DNA of 23,543 bases, taken from Entrophospora sp. SA101. Lineage: Eukaryota > Glomeromycota > Glomeromycetes > Entrophosporales > Entrophosporaceae. The notes under the pieces were generated by a model. The model was given only the letters and a program-made list of their open reading frames with translations, searched no databases and was not told where the DNA came from. Shown here piece by piece: positions 7,492 through 17,938 of the stretch (positions within the stretch are counted from its first letter, which is position 1; each line of letters begins with the position of its first letter). Made by a program: the position numbers and the translations under genes. The stretch covers positions 1 through 23,543 of the forward strand of contig CAUDNR010000017.1 of assembly GCA_958430865.1 (NCBI GenBank). Direction: 5' to 3'.

Positions 7492-7680
7492 TACAACTTT
7501 GTGGCTTAATTCCTCCACCATACGTATCAACAAAAATGAAGATGCAGCTTTGTAAAGAAAAAAGGTCTTAGCTTCAAAATTACATTTTGTTTTTTTGGTC
7601 ATGCATTTCCATTTTTGGAGGAGTTAAAGGATCCGCAAGACCAATAAAAGTTGTAGGGACTATATAGGTGTCCTGCACTG

Positions 7681-7992
7681 TATAAAATCCAGAACATAAT
7701 AAATAATATATAACTTAATTTGTGATGCATGAAAGAAGTAGATAAAAATCTCTGTCAATCCAGGGCAAAATTGTGTAAAAACTGATGAATCGAAATACTT
7801 CCAAGATGACCAAAATATTCACATACAATAAAATAGTGTGACTTTTAGGAACATTAAAATCATAAAATTGTCTTTATTTAAAAAAATTATTTTTTATTTA
7901 ATAAAAAAACAAACTTTACTTTTGGGCACTGCTGGATTTTGAAGTAAAAATCTAAATTCTTTGTGTAATTCTTGTATTAAACTTTAAGAACT
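7681..7992. other. AT-rich intergenic sequence, no gene seen
   Basis: No coding signal or terminal repeat. The end (about 7870-7990) may be an eroded partial unit of the tandem array that follows. Confidence 0.4.
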
Positions 7993-8480
7993 ACTCAAAA
8001 TTTGATCACATAATTTCTCCCACCATCATCAAGCCCTGGAAAATAACTTGCAGGAGAGTTGAAGTAATTTTCTTTATTGTTTCTAAATAAAATTGTTTTT
8101 TATTATTTATAATTTTATTAGGGATTGTATTAATAATAGTGTAGTTCAAATAATAAGTTGATTTCTTGTATTGGGTGGGAAATTTAGACCACAGACAGTA
8201 AATTATTCAAAACTTGACCATGTAATTTCTCCTGTCATCATTAAGCCCTGAGAAATAATTTGCAGAGTTAAAATAATTTTCTTGTTTTCTATTATTTATA
8301 ATTTTATTAAAGATTGTATTAATAATAACATAATTCAAATAATAATAAGTCGATTTCTTGTAGTGGGTGGGAAATTAGATTACATGCAGCAAATTATTCA
8401 AAACTTGACCATGTAATTCTCCTTTCATCATTAAGTCCGAGTTAAAATAATTTTCTTGTTTTCTATTATTTGTATTACTG
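7993..8480. repeat. tandem array, about 2.5 copies of a 190-211 bp unit
   Basis: Units begin near 7993, 8204 and 8396, each with ATTCAAAACTTGACCATGTA followed by ATTTCTCC, ATCATTAAGCCC, TAAAATAATTTTCTTG, TTATTATTTATAATTTTATT and GATTTCTTGTA-TGGGTGGGAAA. The unit starting at 7993 is the most diverged and the last one is truncated. The unit has no open frame. Confidence 0.8.
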
Positions 8481-8607
8481 TATTAATATTAATATGTATG
8501 TATGATCTGGATTTTCATACATGTATGGAAATAAAATTCATACACATTACATGCTTTCTGTATTATCAAATGAAATACATATTACTTTCTTTTTTAACCT
8601 TGTCAAG

Positions 8608-8985
8608 TTAATTAATTGTAATGTTTTCTTTTAAATCATTGTCATTTACTGTATTGATGTCATTGTGAGCCTTTGGATCATTGCGAATTATATCATTTTT
8701 AAACCAAATATCATAACTGCCACCAAAACAAGTAATAAAGAACACCTGCATAAAATTATATATTATTAATGACAAAGTATTAATATCATTTCTGTTACTT
8801 ATATTAAATATAAAGCTTACAATTGTACTTTTATATTCCAATAAAATGGACACGAGAGTTCTTTTTAACGAAATGCACATCACCTACACCATCTATATTA
8901 TTAAAGTTATGTACAGTTCCTACCAGATACCCAAATACAAATGGATTAATTGTACATAATAATTACATCTTACAAGGTAGTCTTT
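8608..8985 (-). pseudogene. possible gene remnant on the minus strand
   Basis: Two neighbouring stretches look protein-like. The upstream one (about 8837-8950, minus) reads NPFVFGYLVGTVHNFNNIDG and GVGDVHFVKKNSRVHFIGI, then meets TAA. The downstream one (about 8608-8753) reads VFFITCFGGSYDIWF and continues acidic to a stop; it follows a TTATGCAG acceptor-like site. I could not find a donor that joins them in frame, so either an exon border escapes me or the gene is broken. I recognise no family. Confidence 0.27.
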
Positions 8986-9029
8986 TGGTTAACATCAATT
9001 ATTTAACAAGTGTGTTGACAATGGATTAA

Positions 9030-9640
9030 CTTTTGGGTTACTCTTATCAGCTAATCGCAAACTATAGATTATAATTTGGTGCTTGTCAATTAATAAGTTA
9101 CCAATTTACTTTAGTTATTGCCTCCTGCTTCTTCCTTGTGCCTAGAAAGCTTTGGTTAATCTTTAAGCACGTTTAATGGTACCAGACAAGTGTAAGGAAA
9201 CCAACATGGCTTTTTTACAGAGCTCAAAGGTTTCTATAAAGTCCCTTTATCTACTTGTGACTGATTTATTTCAGTCATTTACGCTTGTTTTTATTTATTT
9301 GGCCGATTGTAAACTTGCTTTGGTTTATTTACAAACAATTTAAGCAGCTCGTTTAACAGCCTTGCTTTTACAATAATATTACCAGTCAACAGCAATTATT
9401 CACTAGCTGTTGTAGTTAACCAACATTAGCCCTAAACTTTCGCAAACAAATTACATTACTAATCGTTAGCTCTCGCTAGTTAACCAACATCAGTACTAAA
9501 CCTTTGCTTACTCACTAAAGTTGATAAAGCGTGGTTTTTACCAAAGCTTCGCAATTGTTATCTTTTATCAAGGAGCTGCACTTGATGCCTTTTATCAAAG
9601 CGTTTCAACGAAAAAGATAAAACAATGGTTTTATTTTTAA
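9030..9640. other. less AT-rich gene-free block with local direct repeats
   Basis: This block is visibly richer in G and C than its surroundings. It holds two copies of TAGTTAACCAACATYAG followed by TAAACYTTYGC about 66 bp apart (about 9414 and 9479) and two CTTTTATCAA-containing blocks. Read on the minus strand it contains TGTTGGTTTCCTTACACTTG. I considered a solo LTR or an old repeat but found no matching second end or target duplication. Confidence 0.4.
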
Positions 9641-10200
9641 AAATTCAATTTTAGGAATTTAACTTATTTATTATTTTATTAGATTGTTAATGTTGTACTT
9701 TGCCTTTTTATAATTGCAGAATTTTGATATCAATTTTTGGGAGAAAAAAACTTTTTTTCAACAAACATCACTTTACGACTATAATAAAGCATATTTCATT
9801 TCTTTATATGTTTTCTCTGTACATTATTATGAATATTTTAGCAGGGTTCAAATTTTATGATGATTAAGAACCTTAATGGTTTTAAATAATAGAAAATGCA
9901 CTTAATTTTTTCAAGCATCAAAATTATATGTTCCCGATTTTAGAATGATAGCTGGAGAATAAATTACATATGGATATTTCAACTATGATAAAAGATAAAG
10001 GAGACGGTGGATTGGAAAAGAGGTTTCTGAAAATATCGGTATAGCAAGTAGAACAAATAAGTACTAAAAGATGGTCTTCACCAAATGTTAAAAATATAAA
10101 AAAGTTGACGGATTTAAATTCTCAGTACACAAATTTATTTCCAACATACTTTGTAACAAGTTTACGAATGAGAACGCAAAAGTGAGCCTTTTACATATCA
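9641..10200. other. intergenic sequence with a coding-like fragment
   Basis: About 10055-10184 (+) is open and reads STKRWSSPNVKNIKKLTDLN, then a Phe/Thr-rich stretch, and ends SLRMRTQK before a stop. No start, no family and no clear splice partner were found. The rest is stop-ridden. Confidence 0.25.
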
Positions 10201-10880
10201 TGTGATATATATATATTTATACAAACTTGTATTGTATTGCATGAAATTATTACTACTAGAGGTATTCCTTTCAGGCCATAGAACTCAACCTTCTATATTC
10301 AGCTACGACGTCTTTATCTATTCCTATCTTCTAGCGACTAAAATCAAACGAAAAGAGATCCAAGGAATTCCGAGAAGGAGTCCTGTTCATTGTTTTTAAA
10401 TACCTTGAAGTTTGTTTTGATAAATTATCATTGTCTATTCTACTGTAAGAGATGCCTGTATAGACCTTTTCTCTACTTGCATTCTTGATGTAATTTTGTA
10501 AAAAAGAATTTTTTGAACGCGAATCAAAAAAAAATTTTTGTATTATTTTGTTTAAGAGTGTGAACCAAATGAAAGATTGGCTATATATGTGTTTGCTGTT
10601 AAATGGGCAATCCAAACAAAAATCATTGTCAAAAAAGTCAACCAAGTCTTTTTAAAACACAAAAAAAAAAAAAAACCATTATTATGATTATTCTTGTTAC
10701 AAATCTTTTCTACTGCCATTGTAAAATAAACGAAGCAGGTTGGATTAAGCATAAAATAAAATAATAAATAATAATAAATAATAAATTGTAGTAATGATAA
10801 ACAGGTCATCCATTACCTTTACCTCTTCACTCTCTTCCTGTTAACAACAAACTACGATTTTTTAATAAAACCAAACATGT
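10201..10880. other. intergenic sequence, short overlapping open frames only
   Basis: A TTTCAG at 10269-10275 is followed by an open stretch (+) reading GHRTQPSIFSYDVFIYSYLL to a stop at 10397-10399. It could be a terminal exon, but the phase does not match the fragment ending at 10184. Long A tracts lie at about 10660-10675. Confidence 0.25.
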
Positions 10881-11830
10881 GAAGGACTAAAAAAAATTAA
10901 GAACCTTTACCTAAAGAAATAAAAACGGTCTGCAAAGTAGAGCAAAAGCAAAAGGTAACGTCAGCAAGAGAGTGAGTGAGACCTTTAGAAATTGAATATT
11001 TCCTGTACGACCCAAAATTTGTGTGATGGCACTTTTGGTTTTTATCTCGATGTACCGGATTTTTGGAATTGATGGTATCATCTTTAAGAATAATGATCAA
11101 AACAAGAGAAAACATCTTGATCCAAAAATAGGCTTGGATTACAACCTGTCAGTCATGATAATAATTTTGTTGTAACATTAACAAATTTAGGAATACGCTT
11201 GTCAAACATTCAAAAAGTGCATCTTCAGATTCAAATACAAAGCGATATTACCGAAGAGAAACAATTACTATTTCCAAAAACTTTGGGCAATTATTCCATC
11301 AGAACATTGATATTTCGCTGAGAGAAGCTAACTGAATTTTTTCACAAGTGCATAAAGCAATTTGTCAATTTGCAATTTTTACAGGAAATGAAAAATATTT
11401 GTGAATGATCTTAATAAATAAAGTAACAACACTGCATTGGGAAAATATGGTGATTTTTCATTATAAGCACCATCTGATGCAGAATATTGCATTAATCAAA
11501 CTTGCGGTCGCCAATTAATATAGTGCGGATCAAAAGTTAAAAAATTTGAAATGTTATGTGATCCATATGTTGGATTTTTAAAAATCACCACCTTTCAATT
11601 CAGCTTTAAAAAGGGAGTAAATTCACATCAAAAAAAAAATTGAGTTTATTTTTTTTTTCATGGATTTTTTTAAATTTGAGAGTTATGCTCAGAACTTGCA
11701 ATAATAAATAATTTTCGCGTTACAATATTTTTAATTATATGACCAGATTTGGGAATGATTTTCTTTTGATGTAATATATATGTTTTTTATTGTATATAAA
11801 AAAAGGAAATAAACAATACAAATAAATCAA
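10881..11830. other. intergenic sequence, no supported gene
   Basis: On the minus strand at about 10912-11080 there is an open stretch containing KSAITQILGRTGN followed by a hydrophobic run. I do not regard it as a proven gene. A TATAGTGCGGATCAAAAG sequence at about 11519 resembles a Tc1-type terminus but has no partner. Confidence 0.3.
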
Positions 11831-11831
11831 T

Positions 11832-11933
11832 ATACACATCTAAACTCGATAAGTCAGACATTTATTTATATTATAAAGTACTTTAAACGATTGATTGCTG
11901 CTGCGTCCGACTTATCGAGTTTAGATGTGTGTA
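11832..11933. repeat. 102-bp inverted repeat (hairpin element)
   Basis: Left arm 11832-11859 and right arm 11905-11933 share TACACATCTAAACTCGATAA-GTC, then one mismatch, then GAC. That is 26-27 paired bases around a loop of about 45 bases. TA dinucleotides border the arms. The size and structure are those of a very small MITE or of a precursor hairpin. Confidence 0.75.
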
Positions 11934-12300
11934 TGTCATAAAAAAAATATTCTGAAAAACAATTTAAATGCTAAGGCCCTGCCAATTTTAGTTAAGAAAA
12001 AACTAGCCGATAAGTTTTGAAGCTTGTCATGAACAATAAAACTTATGGTTAACTTTTTTAAAATTTTTTTTTAGTATTTTTTTTGAAGCTGACCAATTAA
12101 TTGATTATAGATGATCTGCATTTCAAAACCCGATTTGGAAAATAAATTTATTATTATTATTATTATTATATACTTATGTAATACGCGTATGAAAAAAAAT
12201 AAATTAAATTGGTAAATCACAGTAATATTTGGTAATATTTGTATTAACAAAACAATCTCAAAAAATAATAACAACATTAAAAAGTGAAGACTCTAATTTA
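11934..12300. other. AT-rich sequence upstream of the helicase gene
   Basis: It contains ATT triplet microsatellite (about 12148-12168) and, from about 12240, a reading frame compatible with an upstream part of the helicase gene (see that entry). A CACAG acceptor-like site lies at about 12218-12222. Confidence 0.4.
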
Positions 12301-12301
12301 A

Positions 12302-12391
12302 AAAAAAAGCGAAACAGTAGCTGATCCAATTGTTATTCAAGGTACATTTGAATTACAACAAGTTAGAACACGACAACCACGAAACGCAAAA
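12302..12391 (+). CDS. likely upstream coding continuation of the helicase gene
   Basis: In phase with ATG 12392, the sequence reads ETVADPIVIQGTFELQQVRT followed by RQPRNAK without a stop, and joins smoothly to MEAEKRLKPSIKNLY. The next codon upstream of the A-run is TAA. Dropping one A from the nine-A run (12300-12308) would instead open the frame further to about 12250 (LTKQSQKIITTLKSEDSNL). This could be a homopolymer sequencing error, an undetected intron, or a gene truncated at its 5' end. Confidence 0.5.
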
Positions 12392-15234
12392 ATGGAGGCT
12401 GAAAAAAGGCTTAAGCCAAGTATTAAAAATCTCTACAAAAAAATATTATCTTGGAATTTAAATTCTTCTGGCGATTTTCCTCCTAATATGGATAAAAGAA
12501 AATTCAAGAACATACCTGATACATTTAAATCTACTAAAGAATACTTGGATATATTTCAACCATTATTGATATTGGAATGTTGGCAGAGTTTCCTCAATGC
12601 AAAAGATGAAATGGATGAAAATGATTCATTTATTTTTGTTGTTGATAGTATCATGATGATATATGAATTCATAGAGATTTATGTAACTGTTCCAGAATCA
12701 TCAACATCTAATGAATTGACATGGGGCGAAAATGATCTTTTATTAATGAGACAGTTAACATTATCAGATGAACAGGATAAATTGGAAAATAAAAACAAAG
12801 AATTCTTAACAATAATCAAAAATATAAATGGTGATAAAGTTACATTGTTAGCCTATTTAGCTAATGATCCCAAGGAAATTCAACGTGAGTTAATATCATT
12901 AAGTAAATGGAAAGTCATAAAAGTATCAAGGTAAATTTTAATATTATGAAATTAGTCAGCCTTTGGGTTACATACATTCATAACTATATATACGCATGTA
13001 TAAATATTTGTAATAGTTTAACACCTGCTGTACGTGAATATTCTGCTTTAATTGGATTGCCATATTATCATTGGCGTGATTTTATTTTGAATCCAAAAAA
13101 AATAGCATCAACACTTAAAGTGCCAGCTGATAATATAAATAAATATATGGAAAATTACCATATTAATATATCACAAGCTGAGGCAGTCTGGAAGGTTGTA
13201 AGTCGGGAAGAGGGGATTACACTTATTCAAGGACCACCAGGAACAGGAAAGACCTCTACAATTGTTAGTATAGTTAGTGAATTAAGAAAATTTTCTACAA
13301 AGTTCAAATCTCGTGTTCTGGTTTGTGCTCCAAGCAATTCAGCAGTAGATGAATTGGAAAAACGATTTAAGCAGGGAGTATATAATAAACAAACTAAAGT
13401 TCTTAGATTTGGAAGAAATGAAAGTTTTGAAAGGAGCGCGGACTCAGAATTAAGGTCGAGATTAAAGAAACTGGAAAATGAAATATTCCAAACAGAACAA
13501 AAAATTAATGAACCAATAAATGATGCTTGGCAATTTTCTACCTTGCAAGCAAAATCAAATCGTTTGAAAGCTGAGAAAAAATTCATCATTGATGAGTTGA
13601 CAAAATTGACTACTACAAACAGTAGGTCAGAAAAATATGATATATATAGAACTTGGGCTAGCAAAGAAGATTTGTATGATGCAGATATTATATGTGCTAC
13701 ATTGGCTGGAAGTGGTCATGAAAGACTGTTGAATATGGCAAATGACTTTGAGACTGTGATAATAGATGAGGCGGCACAATCAATTGAATTGTCTAGTTTA
13801 ATTCCATTAAAGTACAATCCTAAAAGATGTATAATTGTTGGAGATCCTAATCAATTGCCTCCAACAGTTCTTTCACAAAAAGCAACAGAATTCTCATACA
13901 ATCAAAGTCTCTTTCTTAGATTTCAAAAACTTGTGCCTGAATGTGTACATCTTTTAAATACACAATATAGAATGCATCCTGATATAAGTAAATTTCCTAG
14001 TGACTTGTTCTATAATTCTGAACTAAAAGATGCAGACGGCTTATCCGAAAAAAAATTACAACCATGGCATGGAAACAAATTTTTTGGTCCTTACAGATTC
14101 TTTGATATACAAGGTTCAATGGGATATGATAAAAGCTCAATATATAATAGAAAAGAAGCTCATACTATATTACAATTATATAGTACTTTGGTCAAAGAAC
14201 ATCCAGGCATTGATGTAAACGCCCTCCTTATTTTGTTATTAGAACTATTTATAGATTTGTATTTAATATACCATTATTATTATCATTATCATTATTATTA
14301 TTAAATAGTTTAAGGGAAAAGTAGGAATTATTTCTCCATACAAACGACAAGTATCTGAGCTCAAGAAACTTTTTAAATCAAAAATTCCACATAGCTCATA
14401 TTTATCAATAGATTTTAATACTGTTGTGAGTTTTTATTTTTAAAAAAATATATTCATGGATTTATTGAAATTAATAATGATTAATTTTTTCAATGAATTT
14501 TTTAGGATGGTTTTCAAGGGAAAGAAAAGGATATTATAATATTATCATGTGTTCGTGCTGGTGATGGTAATATCAAACTTCTATAATGAATGATAACATG
14601 ATTGAAATACAAGTCAATACTGATGTCTTTTTTATAATATAGCTAAAAGTATAGGGTTTTTACGAGACTTAAGAAGAATGAATGTTTCATTAACACGAGC
14701 CAAAAGCTCATTATTTATTATTGGAGATTCAAAGTCTTTAGAAACTAATGAAAACTGGAACAAACTAGTTTTAGACGCAAAGGAGAGAAATTTATTTACA
14801 AATGTATGTAATTGTTATTTTCATCTCTATATATTTTTGAAACAATTAATATTAATCGTCATGTTATCTAGTGTTCAGATACTGAATATTGTAACTTATT
14901 TGGTGTTAGTAATATTATGGTATGTACCAGTACACTATTTTTCATTATTGTTTAATTTAAAAAGATTCTGATTTCTTCTTTTTGGATTTTTTTTTCCCCA
15001 TTTCCCATTGAAAAGACTAAACATAGAACAAATTATCATAACAACAAAAACAAAAACAACAATAAACGTAAATGCATTAATGATAATAGTTGTAACAACA
15101 ATTATAACAACAGAGACAGCCATAATTACGACTACAATAATAATAACTATTGTAAAAAGGATCGTGAAAAAATTAATGATGAATCTAATAATGATGATGA
15201 TAATAATATCTCAAAAAAAACCAGAATCAACTAA
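12392..15234 (+). CDS. Sen1/UPF1-like superfamily 1 helicase, seven exons
   Basis: Exons, all GT-AG and phase-consistent: 12392-12930, 13017-14214, 14315-14425, 14506-14566, 14643-14803, 14872-14919 and 15016-15234, giving about 778 residues. The order of motifs is that of SF1B helicases: GPPGTGKT (Walker A, residues 252-259), VLVCAPSNSAVDEL, IIDEAAQS (DEAA at 430-433), IIVGDPNQLPP (455-), NTQYRMHP (about 497-502), DGFQGKEKDIIILS, and MNVSLTRAKSSLFIIGD. The region before motif I (SLTPAVREYSALIGLPYY, then a SQAEA block) is typical of Sen1, the helicase that resolves R-loops and ends transcription of noncoding RNA. Full Sen1 proteins have a long N-terminal domain that is not seen here. The frame stays open upstream of the ATG to about 12302 with plausible protein, breaking only at an A9 run, so the true start may lie upstream. 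The last exon encodes an Asn-rich, then basic/acidic tail. Confidence 0.88.
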
Positions 15235-15930
15235 ATCATTTATAGAAGACTATAGAAATACATATATTCTAGATAGATTTCAAGTTGTAAATTTAAATTT
15301 TGTTGTATAATATAACAAGAAAATCATTTTATCACAATTAATGAATAATTGAACATGTTGTATTATCATTCCAAAATCTCAGTATTGTTTATTTTTGTCT
15401 AGATTCCTTCATTCCAAGAATTTATTCTTTTTGTGAAAGATCCATTTGTTTTATATATATATATAGCTACTTTGGAATTGAATGCATGGGATTTTGCAAT
15501 ACCAAGAATTGTCCAAGTGATTTAAGAGGACTCTGGAATAAGATGATTAGAATCAAATTTGTGATTATTCAACAAAAAAAAGACACTCATTATTATTTGA
15601 TTGGTATTAGTAGTTATTAGTGGTAAATTTCTTTTTTTGATGCAACTCGGTGAAAATTCTAAATATAACCAATCCCTTAACAATGATCTTAATCCCTCTT
15701 CATAAAATTAATTGTAATTGATTGCTTCTTTCAATTGCTTGAGCATTACTTAAATTTTTTGAGCAACAATTAGAATTATTGATTCTAGACATGTATATCA
15801 TTTTAGAAATAATGAAAGCAATTTTGGTACACATTTACAACTTGATTAATCCTTTCACAATTTCTCAATCATATTATAATGAGAATGATTACGATGTTTT
15901 ACTGTTGATATGCTTCCATGATTATAAACA
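15235..15930. other. sequence between helicase gene and hAT remnant, one coding-like stretch
   Basis: From a TATATATAG acceptor-like site at about 15467, the + strand reads YFGIECMGFCNTKNCPSDLR and on to KDTHYYLIGISSY before TAG near 15619. It has three cysteines in CxxxCxxxxxC spacing. I do not recognise it and cannot tie it to either neighbour. The rest is AT-rich without features. Confidence 0.3.
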
Positions 15931-15933
15931 AAA

Positions 15934-16425
15934 TACAAGAAAGGTTTCTTGAATGTTCTCAAATTAAAGCAATGAAAATTCTGGATCCAGTCGAATGGCC
16001 AGATAAAGATTCTATTGAATATATAAATTATGGAATGATGAATTAAGTATTTTATGGAAACAAAAAGAAAGTTAATCAAGAAGTTTTTTTTCTCCGGTAA
16101 ATGATGAATGTTTTGGAGTGTGTTATTTTAAAATTATAATTTTAAATAATTATGGCAGAAAATATATGCAGTTAATACTTCCTCTTCACCTGTAGATTGT
16201 GAAAGAGGATCGGTGTTCTCGTCAAAATGTAAGATGAGAAATTCATTAAATACCGAAACATTAGATATGTTGATGCAAGTATCTTTTGGAGGGTCCACCA
16301 AGTAAAGAATTTGATTTCAATAGAGTATATACTATCTGAAATTTATCGAGAAAAAGATATGGAGTACATGAATACTATTACTATTGCTATTGCTATTGTA
16401 AAATTTTGTCGGAAAAATGAAAATT
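15934..16425 (+). pseudogene. decayed hAT-type transposase C-terminal region
   Basis: Reading piecewise on the + strand gives ERFLECSQIKAMKILDPVEW then PDKDSIEYINYG and a stop. Further on it gives PVDCERG, SKCKMRNSLNTETLDMLMQV and SFGG, and after a one-base shift PSKEFDFNRVYTI, TGA, and NLSRKRYGVHEY. The CERG...K-K-RN-L-T-TLD-LM pattern is the conserved hAT dimerisation region as found in ZNF862/KIAA-like domesticated and active hAT proteins, and the LDP-WP block precedes it in that family. At least two frameshifts and two in-frame stops (one where Trp is expected in the VYTI-W position) show that it is dead. I saw no terminal inverted repeats or 8-bp duplication. Confidence 0.72.
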
Positions 16426-16747
16426 CTGCCGGAAAAAAATGTTTGCAAGAATCAATTAAAAATTAAAGTGATGCATATGGATCGTTAGAAATCGTTTCTA
16501 TATATGGAAGTGCATGATTGAAACAGGAAAATTTAATAAACGCGGTGTTTTTTTTAAATTTGCATGAATCAAATAAATCATGATATCAAATCTCGTCATT
16601 CTTAAATCATCAAAAAAAGAGTTTATCTTGAGCTTATTAAATTCATTAATCATTGTATTGAATATAATTTTCTTTTCTCCAAATTATTTTTTCTTGAAAG
16701 GATTAAAAAATTCTGCTTCCTCTAAAAATAATACCTTTCTCTGAAAA
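16426..16747. promoter_or_regulatory. upstream region of the serine-rich/BTB-like gene
   Basis: There is no open frame. The last 70 bases before ATG 16748 are pyrimidine-rich (TTTTCTCC, TTTTTTCTTG, CTTCCTCT, CCTTTCTC), a common look for fungal 5' leaders. I see no convincing TATA box among the many AT words. Confidence 0.35.
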
Positions 16748-17938
16748 ATGGAATATAACGATAATAGTGAATTATTATTGATATCAAGTCAAGACCCATT
16801 CTTTTCTTCATCTGCAACAATTGAATCTGATGACTTGTATTCACCAGAAATCAAATCAAATACTGATAACGTTGATAATCATTCTTCTCCCTCTTCCTCT
16901 CCCTCTTCATTGACATCGAGTTCCACAATACCCTCAGATTTCTTAGAATCTTTTCCATCAACTCCAATTTCAGATTGCTCGTCATCATTGTACACTAGAT
17001 TTTCCTCTTCATTGCCTTGCTCCAATTCTTCCACTCCGCCCTTTACTGATCCAAAAGAGGAAGAGGAATTGAGCAGAATGATTATGTCTAAATATCTTCA
17101 ATCAATTAATCAAAAATTATCACGGCCAAGTGATCGTATTATGGATATTATCAAAGTAGATTTTCCAAGAGACTTATCAATACCAATATTTTATCAATTA
17201 CTTAGTCAGATGGATACAATTGGTGCACAAATGTTTAAACAATGCACAATTCTTAAATTTGTCAGTTTCACTGAATGGAACAATTGTCTTTTTAATAATA
17301 ACTTTGTTAGTAATAATTTCACTAGTAATACTAGCAATAACTTTAGCAACATGAATGAAAATTCCTATAGAAATAAAATGCATTTATGGGAATTGATGGA
17401 TTGTATTAATAACAATGGTGGTAGAAATGGCGATTATGATAATAATTATTTAGAACATCAACATCAATTCGAAAATTCACTTCTAGAAACTTCCACTCCA
17501 TCATCATCAAAATATATTAATTTAGAGATGATTGGATATGGGAGCTATTTGTCATGTCAAAGTGAATTGTTTTCAAAGATATTTTATCATATTTCATCAT
17601 CAATATATTGTCCAATTAGGACAAACAAATATTTAACAAGAGTCACAATTCCAGTTCCATCAATTTCCACCATTGAACCAATAATCAATTGGTTGTATAC
17701 TCATAATGATCAAAACTGGTTATTGACCATGAATGAAAATAACTTTGAAGAGGTAATTATTTATTTCTATTTGTGGATCGTGGAAGATTTTTTTTTTTAC
17801 ACAAATTAACTAAACTTTTCTACCAAAAAAAATTTTAATTAGGTTTGTAAGAATGTCATTTTCCTTGAGTTAGGAGACGAGGCATTGAAAGTATTAGAGA
17901 TTTTTCTAAGTGGAAATATTAATCTTAATACGAAATAA
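16748..17938 (+). CDS. uncharacterised protein, Ser-rich N-terminus, possible BTB/POZ-like C-terminus
   Basis: Two exons, 16748-17752 and 17843-17938, with a 90-bp GT-AG intron in phase 0, give 366 residues. Residues 1-100 are a low-complexity Ser/Pro/Thr-rich, acidic stretch, probably disordered. Residues 125-175 form a well-ordered block (SRPSDRIMDIIKVDFPRDL, then IPIFYQLLSQMDTIGAQMFK). An Asn-rich insert (about 188-235) follows, and then a C-terminal region with YGSYLSCQSELFSKIF, VTIPVPSISTIEPIINWLYT and, across the intron, NNFEEVCKNVIFLELGDEAL. A short beta strand followed by INWLYT and a helical EEV...A.FL.L segment is how BTB/POZ domains usually end, hence the tentative fold call. I do not recognise a named family. 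The stop of the unspliced frame is avoided by the intron. Its 3' end is 142 bp from the next gene's ATG. Confidence 0.75.

Larger units (their letters stand above)
6268..7680. mobile_element. R-family element enlarged by two nested insertions
   Basis: The left end ATGCAAGACACCTAGTTCC with ACAACTTTCTGCGCC matches the left end of the R element at 4294. The right end TTGTAGGGACTATATAGGTG, TCCTGCAC matches the inner terminus at 4752. The homologous interior (TTATCACGTGATAA, GGGGGTAACATAATAAATTTG, GGCTTAATTCCTCCAC) is split by a piece of the 413-bp repeat family (6376-6480) and by a TA-flanked element (6633-7491). Removing both restores collinearity with 4294-4752. Confidence 0.75.

Noticed and set aside
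9150..9640. Solo LTR beginning TGTTGG on the minus strand
   Set aside because: No matching CA end with a target-site duplication and no primer-binding or polypurine context could be located.
10912..11080. Minus-strand open stretch with ILGRTGN, reminiscent of ribosomal protein S28
   Set aside because: Only the GRTG core agrees. The following RGGVTQVRVEF-like segment of S28 is absent and the frame ends in a hydrophobic run and a stop.
13227..13664. 145-residue open frame on the minus strand inside the helicase gene
   Set aside because: It is antisense to helicase exon 2, which carries the Walker A and neighbouring motifs; the reverse frame is open only because of the composition of the coding strand.
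14215..14304. Read-through of helicase exon 2 to a Tyr/His-rich tail
   Set aside because: It begins exactly at a GTAAAC donor and is low-complexity; splicing to 14315 restores the expected GKVGIISPYK helicase sequence.
15008..15310. 100-residue Ile/Thr-rich frame
   Set aside because: It is the +1 shadow of the Asn-rich last helicase exon (AAC/AAT repeats read as ACA/ATA).
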